Of a stretch of 64,000 nucleotides of DNA, positions 9,750-21,700 are shown piece after piece. How positions within the stretch are numbered: position 1 is the stretch's first letter; the number at the start of each line of letters is the position of its first letter. The notes beneath the pieces were generated by a model. That model saw nothing but the letters and a program-made list of their open reading frames with translations, was not told the origin of the DNA and did not search any database. Source of the stretch: Kluyvera sichuanensis (GTDB lineage: Bacteria > Pseudomonadota > Gammaproteobacteria > Enterobacterales > Enterobacteriaceae); NCBI RefSeq assembly GCF_014218705.1, contig NZ_JABBJF010000002.1, positions 248,001-312,000 of the forward strand, given 5' to 3'. Position numbers and translations under genes: made by a program.

Positions 9750-10901
9750 TCAGGCGTGAGCCACCGGCGTAGGATGGTGCCCGGCTTTGCGCAGCAGCAT
9801 CATCAGATAGACGAACGATACCCCGGCAATCATGATAAACAGCAGGTTATCAGAGTAGTTTTGCATCAGCATCGCCGTCAGCGACGGCCCAACCAGGCTA
9901 CCAATGGTATAGCTCAGCAACAGCGCCTGGTTCATGGAGACCAGCTGATGATGCTCCACTTTCTCACACGCCCAGGCCATCGCCACCGGATACAGCGTAA
10001 AGCCCGCTGCGCCGAGGATAAACAGCGCCGGTGCCATCGCAGCCTGACTCAGCATGCCCAGGCAGCCGACAATCACCACAAAGACCTGCACGCGCAGTAC
10101 CATCAGACGGCCATAGCGGTCGGCTAGACGACCAATCGGCCACTGCCCCAGAATGCCCGCGCTGACCATCACCGCCATCCAGAAGCCGATCCCGGAGTCA
10201 CTGACGCCGCGGTGGTTCAGGTACAGCGGCATCAGGCCATAGAGTGAGCCCAGCACGATACCGGAAATAATACAGCCATTTACGCCCAGACGCGCCTGAC
10301 GCAGTTTGAACATCGGCCAGACACGCGTGCTCGCGTCCTGCGGGTCGTCCTGCTGGTTCAGGATTCGGGTAAACAGCAGCGGCAGAATGCCTGCCAGCAC
10401 CACGCCGGTCATCAGCGGAAGAATGGTCGCCATATCTGTCGGCAGGCGGCTAACGATAATCTGCCCCAGCACGGTACCGATGTAATACATCATCATATAG
10501 GCCGCCAGCAGACGACCACGGTTGCGCGAGGTGCCGCTGCACATCAGCGCACTCTCCACTACCACCCAAATCATGGCGCAGCCAACGCCCGCGATAAAGC
10601 GCCAGAACATCCAGCTCCAGAACCCCACCATAAAGCCCAGCCCCACGCAGCCCGCGGCGAAAATCAGCGACGCAATATAGTAGCTGAAATTAAAGCCAAC
10701 GCGCTTAATCAGTCGGCCGGTGAGCATGGTACCGACCAGGTTGCCGGTAAAATAGGACGAGCTGACCACTCCCACCTGCCAGGTTGGCAAGTTTTCATGG
10801 GCGAGCCAGAGCGGGACGAGCGTGTTTAATACCGCGATCGCCAGCGTCAATAAGAGTAAGCCGCAGAGCAGCAATAGCACTGGGCGAGTATAGGTGGACA
10901 T
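9750..10901 (-). CDS. ycaD: YcaD, major facilitator superfamily transporter
   Basis: 383-residue MFS protein with 12 predicted helices. MFS signature elements are visible in the loops, such as GRLIKRVG after helix 2 and [10 protein letters not shown] in the second half. It matches E. coli YcaD (382 residues), whose substrate is unknown. Its upstream neighbour is dmsC, separated by a terminator; ycaC, which lies between dmsC and ycaD in E. coli, is missing. Family and orthology are firm; function is not. Confidence 0.93.
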   Translation of the reverse strand: MSTYTRPVLLLLCGLLLLTLAIAVLNTLVPLWLAHENLPTWQVGVVSSSYFTGNLVGTMLTGRLIKRVGFNFSYYIASLIFAAGCVGLGFMVGFWSWMFWRFIAGVGCAMIWVVVESALMCSGTSRNRGRLLAAYMMMYYIGTVLGQIIVSRLPTDMATILPLMTGVVLAGILPLLFTRILNQQDDPQDASTRVWPMFKLRQARLGVNGCIISGIVLGSLYGLMPLYLNHRGVSDSGIGFWMAVMVSAGILGQWPIGRLADRYGRLMVLRVQVFVVIVGCLGMLSQAAMAPALFILGAAGFTLYPVAMAWACEKVEHHQLVSMNQALLLSYTIGSLVGPSLTAMLMQNYSDNLLFIMIAGVSFVYLMMLLRKAGHHPTPVAHA

Positions 10902-11121
10902 GGGTTCAAACCGTGAGGATAGACAGATTTCGTGCGCATCATGCCACTGCCAAAAACATTGTCAATCCACCTGATTTCAACGGCGGGAGGCTTTCTGGCT
11001 CAACGATTGACGTTTCTTATTCAACGCAACGATAAGCTACGCTTAAGTTATCTTATTATTTTGTTTTTATTGGAAAATAGGCGAAACAGTAGAAGAAGGT
11101 TCAGTCGAAAAAATTCATGAA

Positions 11122-11152
11122 CAAAAAGTGCCAGGGCTGGAACGCCCTGGCA
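11122..11152 (-). terminator. Terminator of the dmsABC operon
   Basis: Perfect 9-bp stem TGCCAGGGC/GCCCTGGCA with a 6-nt loop, followed on the minus strand by TTTTT. It lies just past the dmsC stop codon at 11,164. Confidence 0.92.
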
Positions 11153-11163
11153 GCTTATTTTGC

Positions 11164-12027
11164 TTAGCTGGCGACCGCCATACCGACGGTCATGTGCAGG
11201 CCATAGAAAACGCCGCGACCCAGCATCTCACCGACCAGCACCAGCACAAACGCCAGGCTCAATAGCGGCAGTGCTGGCTGGTAGCCTTTGAGCTGCGGCC
11301 CCACCCAGCAAACCAGCGCCAGGGCGATGGCGACAATACGCCACGCCATCAGCGAGCCATAGTCGGGAACCAGAGCCGAAGCCTGCTGAATTGAGCTTTG
11401 AATCGACGCCAGCTCTACGCCCTGCATCGTGGTGACAATCACGCTCACCACCAGCGCGGCAAGGCTGATAACCGGCAGCAGACGCATGCCCCAGCCTTCA
11501 ACGCTAGCCCAGCGCAACAGCAGATAACCGAGCAGCGGGCCGCCGATAAACAGCGTCAGGAAGAAGCTCAGCGGCGTCCAGATGGTGTACCAGGTGGGAA
11601 CGGTATCAATAGTGTTATAGACACGCACCATCATCCAGACAAACACCACGCCCAGCACCGCCGTCACCACCAGCCACACGCTGCGCAGTGCGCAGGAGAG
11701 CTTATTGGTAACCGCCAGCAGCCAGCCGATACCGCCGACGGCAAAGAAGATTGCACCGCTGGCAATTTCGTTACTCAGCGAGGAGGCACCGACGCGGTTC
11801 AACGAGTTAAAGGCACGCATCGGCGAACCGAGGTGCATGGTCGAAGCGATAAAGCCAATGCCCATCAGCACCCACAGCGCAAACATGCTCAGCACTATAC
11901 GTTGCTGCTTTTCACGAGACAGTTGCCCTCTTATCAATGCCAGTGCCAGAACGATAAACCCGCCCGCCACACATTGCCCAAACACCGTGAAGATCATCAA
12001 CGGCCATTCATGCCATCCACTTCCCAT
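11164..12027 (-). CDS. dmsC: DMSO reductase membrane anchor subunit DmsC
   Basis: 287-residue integral membrane protein with eight predicted helices. It anchors DmsAB on the membrane and oxidises menaquinol to feed electrons to DMSO reduction. The start is the ATG at 12,027 (MGSGWHEWPLMIFTV), the known N-terminus; the open frame extending to 12,084 overlaps dmsB and is spurious. The dmsB stop and this ATG are separated by one base, and the GGAGGTG ribosome site lies inside the end of dmsB, so the two genes are translationally coupled. Confidence 0.96.
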   Translation of the reverse strand: MGSGWHEWPLMIFTVFGQCVAGGFIVLALALIRGQLSREKQQRIVLSMFALWVLMGIGFIASTMHLGSPMRAFNSLNRVGASSLSNEIASGAIFFAVGGIGWLLAVTNKLSCALRSVWLVVTAVLGVVFVWMMVRVYNTIDTVPTWYTIWTPLSFFLTLFIGGPLLGYLLLRWASVEGWGMRLLPVISLAALVVSVIVTTMQGVELASIQSSIQQASALVPDYGSLMAWRIVAIALALVCWVGPQLKGYQPALPLLSLAFVLVLVGEMLGRGVFYGLHMTVGMAVAS

Positions 12028-12028
12028 C

Positions 12029-12646
12029 TCACACCTCCTTCGGATTGGCCAGATAGCCAGTGGTATCGCCGCACGGACGTGCATTGGCGTTGGGTTTAAT
12101 CACAATGCTGGGCTTGGTGAAGTGCGCGGACGGCAGCGGCGCGACCGCCGCAAGCGTACCGTGCTTCTGACGCAGCTCTTCGATAGGACCAAAGTCCAGC
12201 GCACGCAGCGGGCAGGACTCCACGCAAATCGGCTTTTTGCCTTCCGCCACGCGCTCATGACAGCCGTCGCATTTGGTCATGTGACCTTTAGCTTCGTTGT
12301 ACTGCGGCGCACCATACGGGCAGGCCATATGGCAGTAACGACAGCCGATGCAGACATCTTCGTTGACGACAACAAAGCCATCTTCGCGTTTGTGCATCGC
12401 GCCGCTAGGGCACACTTTGGTACAGGCCGGGTCTTCGCAGTGGTTACAGGCGATGGAGAGATAGTAAGCAAAGACGTTCTGATTCCAGACGCCGTTGTCT
12501 TCCTGCCAGTCGCCGCCCGCGTATTCGTAAATACGGCGGAAGCTAACGTCCGGAGTTAAGTCTTTGTAATCTTTACAGGCCAGCTCACAGGTTTTACAAC
12601 CGGTGCAACGAGCGGAGTCAATAAAAAAGCCATATTGGGTAGTCAT
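12029..12646 (-). CDS. dmsB: DMSO reductase iron-sulfur subunit DmsB
   Basis: 205-residue electron-transfer subunit with four 4Fe-4S clusters, linking DmsC to the molybdenum site of DmsA. Ferredoxin-type cysteine groups are visible: CTGCKTCELAC near the N-terminus, then CNHCEDPACTKVC, CIGCRYCHMAC and CDGCHE/CVESC. Length and order match E. coli. It begins 10 bp after dmsA and runs almost directly into dmsC. Confidence 0.97.
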   Translation of the reverse strand: MTTQYGFFIDSARCTGCKTCELACKDYKDLTPDVSFRRIYEYAGGDWQEDNGVWNQNVFAYYLSIACNHCEDPACTKVCPSGAMHKREDGFVVVNEDVCIGCRYCHMACPYGAPQYNEAKGHMTKCDGCHERVAEGKKPICVESCPLRALDFGPIEELRQKHGTLAAVAPLPSAHFTKPSIVIKPNANARPCGDTTGYLANPKEV

Positions 12647-12656
12647 CGGTTACTCC

Positions 12657-15101
12657 TTACACCTTCTCAACCTGGACAAGGTTCGTGTGCGATGGGTTGC
12701 CTTTCGCCAGCGGCGACGGACGTTGAGTGGTCAGCACGTTAATGCTCCCCGCCTGGTCGATACCTTTAGCATCCGGGTTGTACCAGGCCCCCTCACCCAG
12801 CGCGACGATGCCCGGCATCATGCGCGGCGTTACCTTAGCTTCAATATGCACTTCCCCACGGTCGTTAAAGATACGCACACGATCGCCGTTCTTGATCCCG
12901 CGTTTCTGCGCATCCAGTGGGTTGATCCACATCTCCTGACGACAGGCCGCTTTCAGTACATCGACGTTGCCGTAAGTCGAGTGAACGCGGGCTTTGTAGT
13001 GGAAACCGGTCAGCTGCAGCGGGAATTTCTCGGCCAGCGGATCGTTATAATTTTCAAAGCCTGGGGTGTAGATCGGTAACGGATCGATCACATCGCCTTC
13101 AGCCAGTTCCCAGGTCGCAGCAATTTGTGCCAACTCTTGCGAGTAGATCTCAATTTTTCCGGACGGCGTGGTCAGCGGATTGGCCTGCGGATCTTCACGG
13201 AAGGCTTTATAGGCCACGTGATGCCCTTCCGGGTCACGTTGTTTGAAGATACCTTGCTTACGGAAGGTATCGAAGTCCGGTAGTTCCGGCACAGCCTGAC
13301 GAGAAAGTTCGTGCAGATGACGCATCCATCCTTCCTGCGTCCGCCCTTCGGTGAACTGCTGCTCAACGCCCATGCGTTTTGCCAGCTCCGTGGTCATCTC
13401 ATAAATCGTTTTGCACTCAAAGCGCGGTTTGATGACCTGATCGGTAAAGATAACGTAGGACATGTTGCCGCAGGAGGCATCCAGCGCGAAGTCCATCTGC
13501 TCAGACGCGGTGCAGTCCGGCAGCAGGATATCGGCATATTTCGCCGATGAGGTCATGTGGCAGTCAATCACCACAATCATTTCGCACTTCTTATCATCCT
13601 GCAGAATTTCATGGGTACGGTTGATTTCAGAGTGCTGGTTAATCAGGCAGTTACCGGCGTAGTTCCAGATCATTTTGATCGGTACATCCAGTTTGTCTTT
13701 GCCACGCACGCCGTCACGCAGCGCCGTCATTTCCGGCCCGCGGACGATCGCATCAGTCCACATAAACATGGAGATACTGGTCTGTACCGGGTTTTCCAGC
13801 GTTGGCATACGCTCAAACGGCACCTCATAGGAGCCTTCACGCGCGCCGCTGTTACCACCGTTAATCCCGACGTTACCGGTCAGAATCGACAGCATGGAAA
13901 TAGCGCGGGTGGCAATTTCACCGTTAGCGTGGCGCTGCGGCCCCCACCCCTGGGAGATATAGGCTGGTTTCGCCAGCGCAATTTCGCGCGCCAGTTTTAC
14001 GATACGCTCAGCAGGAATACCGGTGATAGTGGATGCCCACTCCGGCGTTTTCGCCGTGGCATCGCTACCCTGCCCAAGGATATAGGCTTTGTAGTGACCG
14101 TTGGCCGGCGCGCCTTCAGGGAGCGTTTTTTCGTCGTAACCGACGCAGTATTTATCGAGGAACGGCTGATCGACCAGGTTTTCAGTGATCATCACCCACG
14201 CCAGCGCTGAAACCAGGGCCGCATCAGTGCCCGGACGGATTGGGATCCACTCGTCTTCGCGACCGGCACCGGTATCGGTATAACGCGGGTCAACGATAAT
14301 CATACGCGCATTAGATTTCTGACGCGCCTGCTCCAGGTAGTAGGTCACCCCGCCGCCGCTCATGCGTGTTTCACCAGGGTTATTCCCAAACAGCACGACC
14401 AGCTTGCTGTTTTCGATATCTGACGGGCTGTTGCCGTCGGCCCAGCCGCCGTAGGTGTAGTTCAGGCCTGCGGCAATCTGTGCGGAAGAGTAGTCACCGT
14501 AGTGGTTCAGATAACCACCACAGCAGTTCATCAGACGTGCCACCAGCGTTTTACCCGGTGGCCAGGAGCGAGTCAGCGTACCGCCGAGGGTACCGGTGCC
14601 GTAGTTAAGATAGATAGATTCGTTGCCGTAATCTTTGATCAGCCGTTTCATATTATCGGCAATGGTATCAAAGGCTTCTTCCCAGCTGATGCGCTCGAAT
14701 TTGCCTTCGCCACGTTTGCCTACCCGCTTCATCGGGTACTTCAGACGGTCCGGGTTATAGACGCGACGACGCATAGAGCGGCCGCGCAGACAGGCGCGAA
14801 CCTGATGCAGACCATCGTAGTTATCATCGCCGGTGTTATCCGTTTCGACGTATTTAATCTCGCCATCGACAACATGCATGCGCAGCGGGCAGCGGCTTCC
14901 ACAGTTTACCGTACACGCACTCCAGGTCACGCGCTCTACCGCCGTAGTCGGCGCAATCGCTTCTGCGGCGTGCGCAATACGGCTGAAGGGAAGCGTAAAC
15001 GCACTGCTGGCCATCGCCAGTCCGCCTATGGCCGTGGTTTTCATCAAACCACGACGGCTGACCTCAGCTGCCAGTAAAGCATCGGGGGTTTCAGTTTTCA
15101 T
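12657..15101 (-). CDS. dmsA: DMSO reductase catalytic subunit DmsA
   Basis: 814-residue molybdopterin enzyme that reduces DMSO, TMAO and related S- and N-oxides in anaerobic respiration. A twin-arginine signal is visible (SRRGLMK, R16/R17, then a hydrophobic stretch ending about AHA), meaning folded export by Tat. After it come the cysteine cluster CTVNCGSRC with a later CLRGR (4Fe-4S binding) and the long Mo-bisMGD domain. It heads dmsABC. Upstream (15,102-15,258) lie an FNR site, a -10 box and a perfect ModE-type operator, so oxygen and molybdate control can be read from the sequence. Confidence 0.98.
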   Translation of the reverse strand: MKTETPDALLAAEVSRRGLMKTTAIGGLAMASSAFTLPFSRIAHAAEAIAPTTAVERVTWSACTVNCGSRCPLRMHVVDGEIKYVETDNTGDDNYDGLHQVRACLRGRSMRRRVYNPDRLKYPMKRVGKRGEGKFERISWEEAFDTIADNMKRLIKDYGNESIYLNYGTGTLGGTLTRSWPPGKTLVARLMNCCGGYLNHYGDYSSAQIAAGLNYTYGGWADGNSPSDIENSKLVVLFGNNPGETRMSGGGVTYYLEQARQKSNARMIIVDPRYTDTGAGREDEWIPIRPGTDAALVSALAWVMITENLVDQPFLDKYCVGYDEKTLPEGAPANGHYKAYILGQGSDATAKTPEWASTITGIPAERIVKLAREIALAKPAYISQGWGPQRHANGEIATRAISMLSILTGNVGINGGNSGAREGSYEVPFERMPTLENPVQTSISMFMWTDAIVRGPEMTALRDGVRGKDKLDVPIKMIWNYAGNCLINQHSEINRTHEILQDDKKCEMIVVIDCHMTSSAKYADILLPDCTASEQMDFALDASCGNMSYVIFTDQVIKPRFECKTIYEMTTELAKRMGVEQQFTEGRTQEGWMRHLHELSRQAVPELPDFDTFRKQGIFKQRDPEGHHVAYKAFREDPQANPLTTPSGKIEIYSQELAQIAATWELAEGDVIDPLPIYTPGFENYNDPLAEKFPLQLTGFHYKARVHSTYGNVDVLKAACRQEMWINPLDAQKRGIKNGDRVRIFNDRGEVHIEAKVTPRMMPGIVALGEGAWYNPDAKGIDQAGSINVLTTQRPSPLAKGNPSHTNLVQVEKV

Positions 15102-15138
15102 GGACTCTCACTTCGTTGCTAACATTGAAAACATGATT

Positions 15139-15162
15139 CGTTATATAGTTATTTATATAACG
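15139..15162 (-). promoter_or_regulatory. ModE-type molybdate operator upstream of dmsA
   Basis: Perfect inverted repeat with 9-bp arms CGTTATATA and TATATAACG separated by six bases, matching the ModE operator consensus of enterics. It lies about 40-63 bp downstream of the predicted dmsA start point and 38 bp upstream of the dmsA ATG, inside the leader. dmsABC encodes a molybdoenzyme and is a reported molybdate/ModE-responsive operon in E. coli. Confidence 0.85.
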
Positions 15163-15208
15163 AAATGTTATTATTGTAGTTTTATATGCTGGTATTACTT
15201 AGAAGGGA

Positions 15209-15249
15209 GTATTAAACGTTCTACCGAGAGAGGTATTGTTCAGTATCAA
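15209..15249 (-). promoter_or_regulatory. FNR-dependent dmsA promoter
   Basis: On the minus strand TTGATACTGAACAA (15,249-15,236) matches FNR consensus TTGAT-N4-ATCAA except one base. A TAATAC -10 follows at 15,214-15,209. The predicted start near 15,202 puts the FNR centre at about -41, a class II activated promoter. This agrees with anaerobic induction of DMSO reductase. Confidence 0.78.
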
Positions 15250-15258
15250 TGCGGATAT

Positions 15259-15288
15259 AAAAAAAGCGCCTTGCGGCGCTTTTTTGTA
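15259..15288 (-). terminator. Terminator between serS and dmsA
   Basis: AAAAAGCGCC/GGCGCTTTTT hairpin with a 4-nt loop just downstream of the serS stop on the minus strand. T runs on both strands make it potentially bidirectional; it insulates the dmsA promoter from serS. Confidence 0.9.
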
Positions 15289-15300
15289 GAACAGGAAGGA

Positions 15301-16668
<1,368 letters not shown>

Positions 16669-16685
16669 TTACCGCAACGACTGCA

Positions 16686-18029
16686 CTAGCGGTAGCGTTT
16701 TGTGCGGCTATTTTGATCCTGTTCAGCGAGCCAGGCGAGCTTTTCGCCAATCTTGCCTTCAAGACCTCGGTTAGTCGGGTGATAGTAGCGCGTTTGTGCC
16801 ATTTCGCTGGGGAAATACTCTTCACCGGCGGCGTAGGCGTTGGGCTCATCGTGGGCGTAGCGATACTCCTGCCCATAGCCCATCTCTTTCATCAGTTTGG
16901 TCGGCGCATTGCGCAGATGTACTGGAACATCGTAATCAGGACGTTCGCGAGCATCAGCCATTGCGGCTTTAAAGGCGGTGTAGACCGCGTTGCTTTTCGG
17001 CGCACAGGCCAGGTAGACAATCGCCTGGGCGATAGCACGCTCCCCTTCGGCCGGGCCGACGCGGGTAAAGCAATCCCAAGCCGAAATCGCCACCTGCATA
17101 GCGCGCGGGTCAGCATTACCGACATCCTCAGAGGCAATGGCCAGGCAGCGGCGCGCAACGTACAGCGGATCGCCACCTGCGCTGATAATACGGGCATACC
17201 AGTAGAGCGCGGCATCGGGCGCGCTGCCGCGTACCGATTTGTGCAGCGCCGAAATCAGGTCATAGAAGCGGTCGCCTTTGTTATCAAAGCGGGCACTGCG
17301 CTCACCGGCAATTTCGGTCAGAAGTTGAGGCTGCAACACGCGCTTGCCGGAATCATCAAGCTCTGCCATGTCGGCCATCATTTCCAGCGTGTTCAGCGCA
17401 CGTCGGGCGTCGCCGTTCACCAATTCCGCAATTGCACGGCGCGTCTCGTCCGGCAGAACAATATCTTGCCCGCCGTAGCCGCGCGCTTTGTCTTCCATCG
17501 CCTGAGTAAGCACTTGCTCAATATCCTCAGTGGTCAGGGATTTCAGCAGGTAGACGCGCGCACGGGAGAGCAGCGCCGAATTGAGCTCAAACGAAGGGTT
17601 TTCAGTGGTTGCACCGATAAAGGTGATGGTGCCATCTTCAATATGCGGCAGAAAGGCGTCCTGCTGGCTTTTGTTGAAACGGTGAACTTCATCGACGAAC
17701 AGAATGGTGCGGCGACCGGCGTTGCGGTTCTGTCGAGCGCGCTCAATGGCCTCGCGAATCTCTTTCACCCCGGAGGTGACAGCGGAGATCCGTTCAACAT
17801 CGGCATTGGCGTAGCGAGCAATCACTTCCGCCAGGGTCGTTTTGCCGGTGCCCGGCGGCCCCCAAAGGATCATCGAGTGCAGATGGCCGGCTTCAATAGC
17901 GCGAGGCAACGGCTTACCTGCAGCCAGCAGATGCTGCTGGCCGATATACTGCGCTAAGTTTTCTGGCCGCATACGGGCGGCCAGAGGTTGAAATGCATTA
18001 TCGGAAAAATCGAGCGACAAATTGCTCAC
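16686..18029 (-). CDS. rarA: Replication-associated recombination protein A (RarA/MgsA)
   Basis: 447-residue AAA+ ATPase related to clamp-loader subunits and RuvB, acting at stalled replication forks. Walker A is GPPGTGKTT at residues 57-65; Walker B is [10 protein letters not shown], followed by sensor motif [12 protein letters not shown]-terminal helical tetramerisation domain completes the family layout. The start follows the lolA stop by 9 bp on the same strand, so lolA-rarA is probably one transcript, as in other enterics. Confidence 0.96.
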   Translation of the reverse strand: MSNLSLDFSDNAFQPLAARMRPENLAQYIGQQHLLAAGKPLPRAIEAGHLHSMILWGPPGTGKTTLAEVIARYANADVERISAVTSGVKEIREAIERARQNRNAGRRTILFVDEVHRFNKSQQDAFLPHIEDGTITFIGATTENPSFELNSALLSRARVYLLKSLTTEDIEQVLTQAMEDKARGYGGQDIVLPDETRRAIAELVNGDARRALNTLEMMADMAELDDSGKRVLQPQLLTEIAGERSARFDNKGDRFYDLISALHKSVRGSAPDAALYWYARIISAGGDPLYVARRCLAIASEDVGNADPRAMQVAISAWDCFTRVGPAEGERAIAQAIVYLACAPKSNAVYTAFKAAMADARERPDYDVPVHLRNAPTKLMKEMGYGQEYRYAHDEPNAYAAGEEYFPSEMAQTRYYHPTNRGLEGKIGEKLAWLAEQDQNSRTKRYR

Positions 18030-18038
18030 GCCGGCCTC

Positions 18039-18650
18039 TTACTTACGCTGATCGTCCACCGTCACGCCCTGCGGCGGTGTAAAGGTGAATTTGGAGGCGT
18101 CAATTGCGCCGTTCTGCTGCGACTTCAGCTGGTAACTGCTGCGCTGATCGTCCTGCTCAATCGCGCTGAACTGATGGATTGTGCCATCGCGCCCTACGTT
18201 GATGGTGAATTTCTTCAGGTTGCCATTGTTGCCGCGCGGCGTTAGTACGAAATCATCACCGGTCTGCTGGATATTGTACTGCTGCCAGTCGCTGGCCTGG
18301 TTACGCGCAATCAGCATAAATGGCGTGTTGCCGGTCGCGTCTTTCAGCCAGGTGGCGGTAGCCTGCTCAACAAACGGGTTGTAGAACCACAGGGTTTTAC
18401 CGTCAGACACCAGGATGCTTTCATCTGGTTGGGTCATATGCCAGTTAAACAGGTTTGGACGTTTTACCCACAGATCGCCCTGACCTTCCTGCACCGCGTT
18501 GCCGCTGCCGTCAGTCACTTTCTGAGTGAAGCTAGCATGGAAGCTGCTGACTTTATCGAGACGGCTTTTCAGGTCGCCTGCGGCATCAGCCCATACGCTG
18601 CTGACAACAAAGCTGGAAAGTAATGCACACGTGATCGCGATCTTTTTCAT
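18039..18650 (-). CDS. lolA: Outer-membrane lipoprotein carrier LolA
   Basis: 203-residue periplasmic chaperone that takes lipoproteins from LolCDE and passes them to LolB. The signal peptide [21 protein letters not shown] ends at about residue 21, giving a mature protein starting [10 protein letters not shown] (length as E. coli). Hydrophobic-cavity residues and the conserved W/F-rich strands ([14 protein letters not shown]) are present. It lies between ftsK and rarA, all on the minus strand. Essential for growth. Confidence 0.97.
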   Translation of the reverse strand: MKKIAITCALLSSFVVSSVWADAAGDLKSRLDKVSSFHASFTQKVTDGSGNAVQEGQGDLWVKRPNLFNWHMTQPDESILVSDGKTLWFYNPFVEQATATWLKDATGNTPFMLIARNQASDWQQYNIQQTGDDFVLTPRGNNGNLKKFTINVGRDGTIHQFSAIEQDDQRSSYQLKSQQNGAIDASKFTFTPPQGVTVDDQRK

Positions 18651-18772
18651 TAATAATCCTTAATTAGCCTCATGCTCCCGGCAGGAGAGCCTCTGGCACT
18701 CACTCTAAGACTTCGCCCAGAGCGGTGACAGAAGAAAATACTGAATTCTGACTTATTTACCCATCTTTGCAA

Positions 18773-21700
18773 TCAATCGAACGGCGGCGGTGCCAGCACC
18801 TCACGGTTGCCGTTGTGCCCCTGTTCGCTGACGATCCCCTGCGCTTCCATCTGTTCGATGATACGGGCAGCGCGGTTGTAGCCAATACGGAACTGGCGCT
18901 GTACGCCGGAGATTGACGCTTTGCGTTTCTGGGTCACGAAATTGACCGCCTGATCGAACAGCGGATCTAACTCTTCGCCGCCATCGAAACCACCGCCACC
19001 GCCTTCGCTTTCGCTGTCGGAGGTGATGCCATCAACATACTGCGGACGACCACGCGCTTTCCAGTCCTGTACCACTGCGTGGACTTCCTGGTCACGGACA
19101 AATGCACCGTGCACGCGCACCGGGTTGTTCGAGTTCGGACCGGCATAGAGCATATCCCCCATGCCCAGCAGTGACTCAGCGCCGCCCTGGTCAAGGATAG
19201 TACGGGAGTCAATTTTACTGGAAACCGTAAACGCAATACGGGTTGGAATGTTGGCCTTAATAAGACCGGTAATCACATCCACCGATGGGCGCTGGGTTGC
19301 CAGCACCAGGTGGATACCCGCTGCACGCGCTTTCTGTGCCAGACGGGCGATCAGTTCTTCCACTTTCTTGCCGACGGTCATCATCAGGTCGGCAAATTCA
19401 TCGACCAGCACGACGATATACGGCAGTTTTTCCAGCACCGGATGCGTGGCATCCATGCTGTCGCCCGGTTTCCAGTAAGGGTCCGGAATCGGACGACCCA
19501 TGCGCGCCGCTTCGGCAATTTTTTCGTTATAACCGGCAAGGTTTCGTACGCCAAGCGCCGACATCAGCTTGTAGCGACGTTCCATTTCGTTGACGCTCCA
19601 GCGCAGGGCGTTAGCGGCGTCTTTCATGTCGGTGACCACTTCAGTCAGCAGATGCGGGATCCCTTCATACACTGACAGTTCCAGCATTTTCGGGTCGATC
19701 ATGATGAAGCGGACGTCTTCAGGCTGCGCTTTATAGAGCATACTGAGGATCATGGCGTTCACACCGACGGACTTACCGGAACCGGTGGTACCGGCAACCA
19801 GCAGGTGTGGCATTTTTGCGAGATCTGCCACCACCGGCTCACCGGCAATATCTTTACCCAGCACCACCGTCAGCGGCGATGGGTTATCGCGGAATTTATC
19901 GCAATCCAGCACTTCGCGCAGGTAGACGGTCTGACGTTTTTTATTCGGCAGTTCCAGGCCAACGTACGGTTTGCCAGGAATAACTTCTACCACGCGCACA
20001 GCAACGGTCGACAGCGAACGCGCCAGGTCACGGGACAGGTTCGAAATACGCGCAGCCTTCACGCCCGGTGCCAGATTCAGTTCGAAGCGGGTGATAACCG
20101 GACCTGGCGAGTAGTTCACAACGTCCGCTTTAATGCGATAGTCGGCCAGTCGGGTTTCCACCAGACGCGCCATCTGTTCCAGCGCAAAGGTGTCCACCGG
20201 TTCCACTTCCGTTGGCGGCGGCGTTAAAAGATCCAGCGATGGCAACGGCGTCGTCGGCTTTTGCAGAGGACGATCGTCACCGTTACGCATCAGCAGCGGG
20301 TGAATCAGGCTCTCCTGCTGCGGTGGCGTTACCGGCTGATGTGCAGGCTGCTGCACATGCTGTTGCGGCTGAGCATACTGTTGCTGCGGCGGTTGTTGCT
20401 GTTGATAATGCTGTTGAGGCGGCGGCGTCACCGCAGGCTCCGGCATCACGCTCGGCGTGAACAACGGCGCTTTCGGTGTCTCATCCACCAGTGTTTTCAT
20501 CGGCGAGAATTCAAAATCGTCGAGGGAGAACGGATGCGCCCCCTCTGGCTGCTCACTGGCATAGCGATTCTGCTGAGACGCGGCGAACTGGCGCGCCAGT
20601 TCCGCTTCTGCGGCGGCATCTTCATCGTTCTCTTCGAACGCATAGCTATCCTGCTCGTCCGCTTCTTCGCCATAACGTTGCTGCTGCGAGGCGGCAAACT
20701 GGCGAGCCAGCGCATCCTGCTGCAGCGCATCGGCTTCATCGTCGGTCAGCGGCTGATTATCCTCAGGCTGATAGCGCTCAGCTTCACGAGCAGCGCGCTC
20801 CTCGGCCATCCGCTGCGACGGTAGCTTGATGCCGTATGAGGCCAGTTCACGGCGCGTCGGCACGCGAACGCGATTAGGGCGCGGCAACTGTGGGCCAATG
20901 CCTTCTTTGACCTGCGAGCGCGGGCCGTCAGCTGGGCTAAACAGCGGTGCTGAGGCCGCAGCTGCGGCGGCGGTTCCGGCGGCTGCCGCTGCCGCATGGC
21001 GAACGCTGGCAGCAACCGGTGCAACGGCAGCGGAAGGTTCTGGCACAGAAACCGGAATGGACGGCGCGGTCGATGCACGCTGTTCCATTGGCGCTAACGG
21101 TTCCGGAATGGGTTGATACCACGCCGCCAGCTGTTCACGCTCACGTGCGCGTTTCTCTTCCACTTCTTCGAAATAGTACAGCGGCGGACGATGAGCAGGT
21201 TTAATCTCCTCTTCCACTACAGGTTCTGGCTCTACGGCAGGCGTTAGTTCAGCCTGTGGTACGTTCAGATAATCAGATTCAGCGGTATAGGGTTGTTCTT
21301 GCTGTGGCTGTTCGTAAGCAGGCTGCTGCGGCTGTGCATACTGCGGCTGCTCATAAGCAGGTTGCTGCGGCTGTGCGTACTGCGGTTGCTCATAAACAGG
21401 TTGCTGCGGCTGTGCGTACTGCGGCTGCTCATAAGCAGGTTGCTGCGGCTGTGCATACTGCGGCTGCTCATAAGCAGGCTGCTGCGGTTGCGCATACTGC
21501 GGCTGCTCATAAGCAGGCTGCTGAGGTTGTGCGTACTGCGGCTGCTCATAAGCAGGCTGCTGCGGTTGTGCGTACTGCGGTTGCTCATAAACAGGTTGCT
21601 GCGGCTGTGCATACTGCGGCTGCTCATAAGCAGGCGGCTGAGGTTGTGAGTACTGCTGCTCGTAGGCAGGTTGCTGCACCGGCGGCCATCCTTCTGGCGT

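Noticed and set aside
11398-12099. 233-codon plus-strand frame rich in His, Gln and Arg
   Set aside because: Antisense of dmsC and dmsB; composition is typical of reverse-complement membrane protein code.
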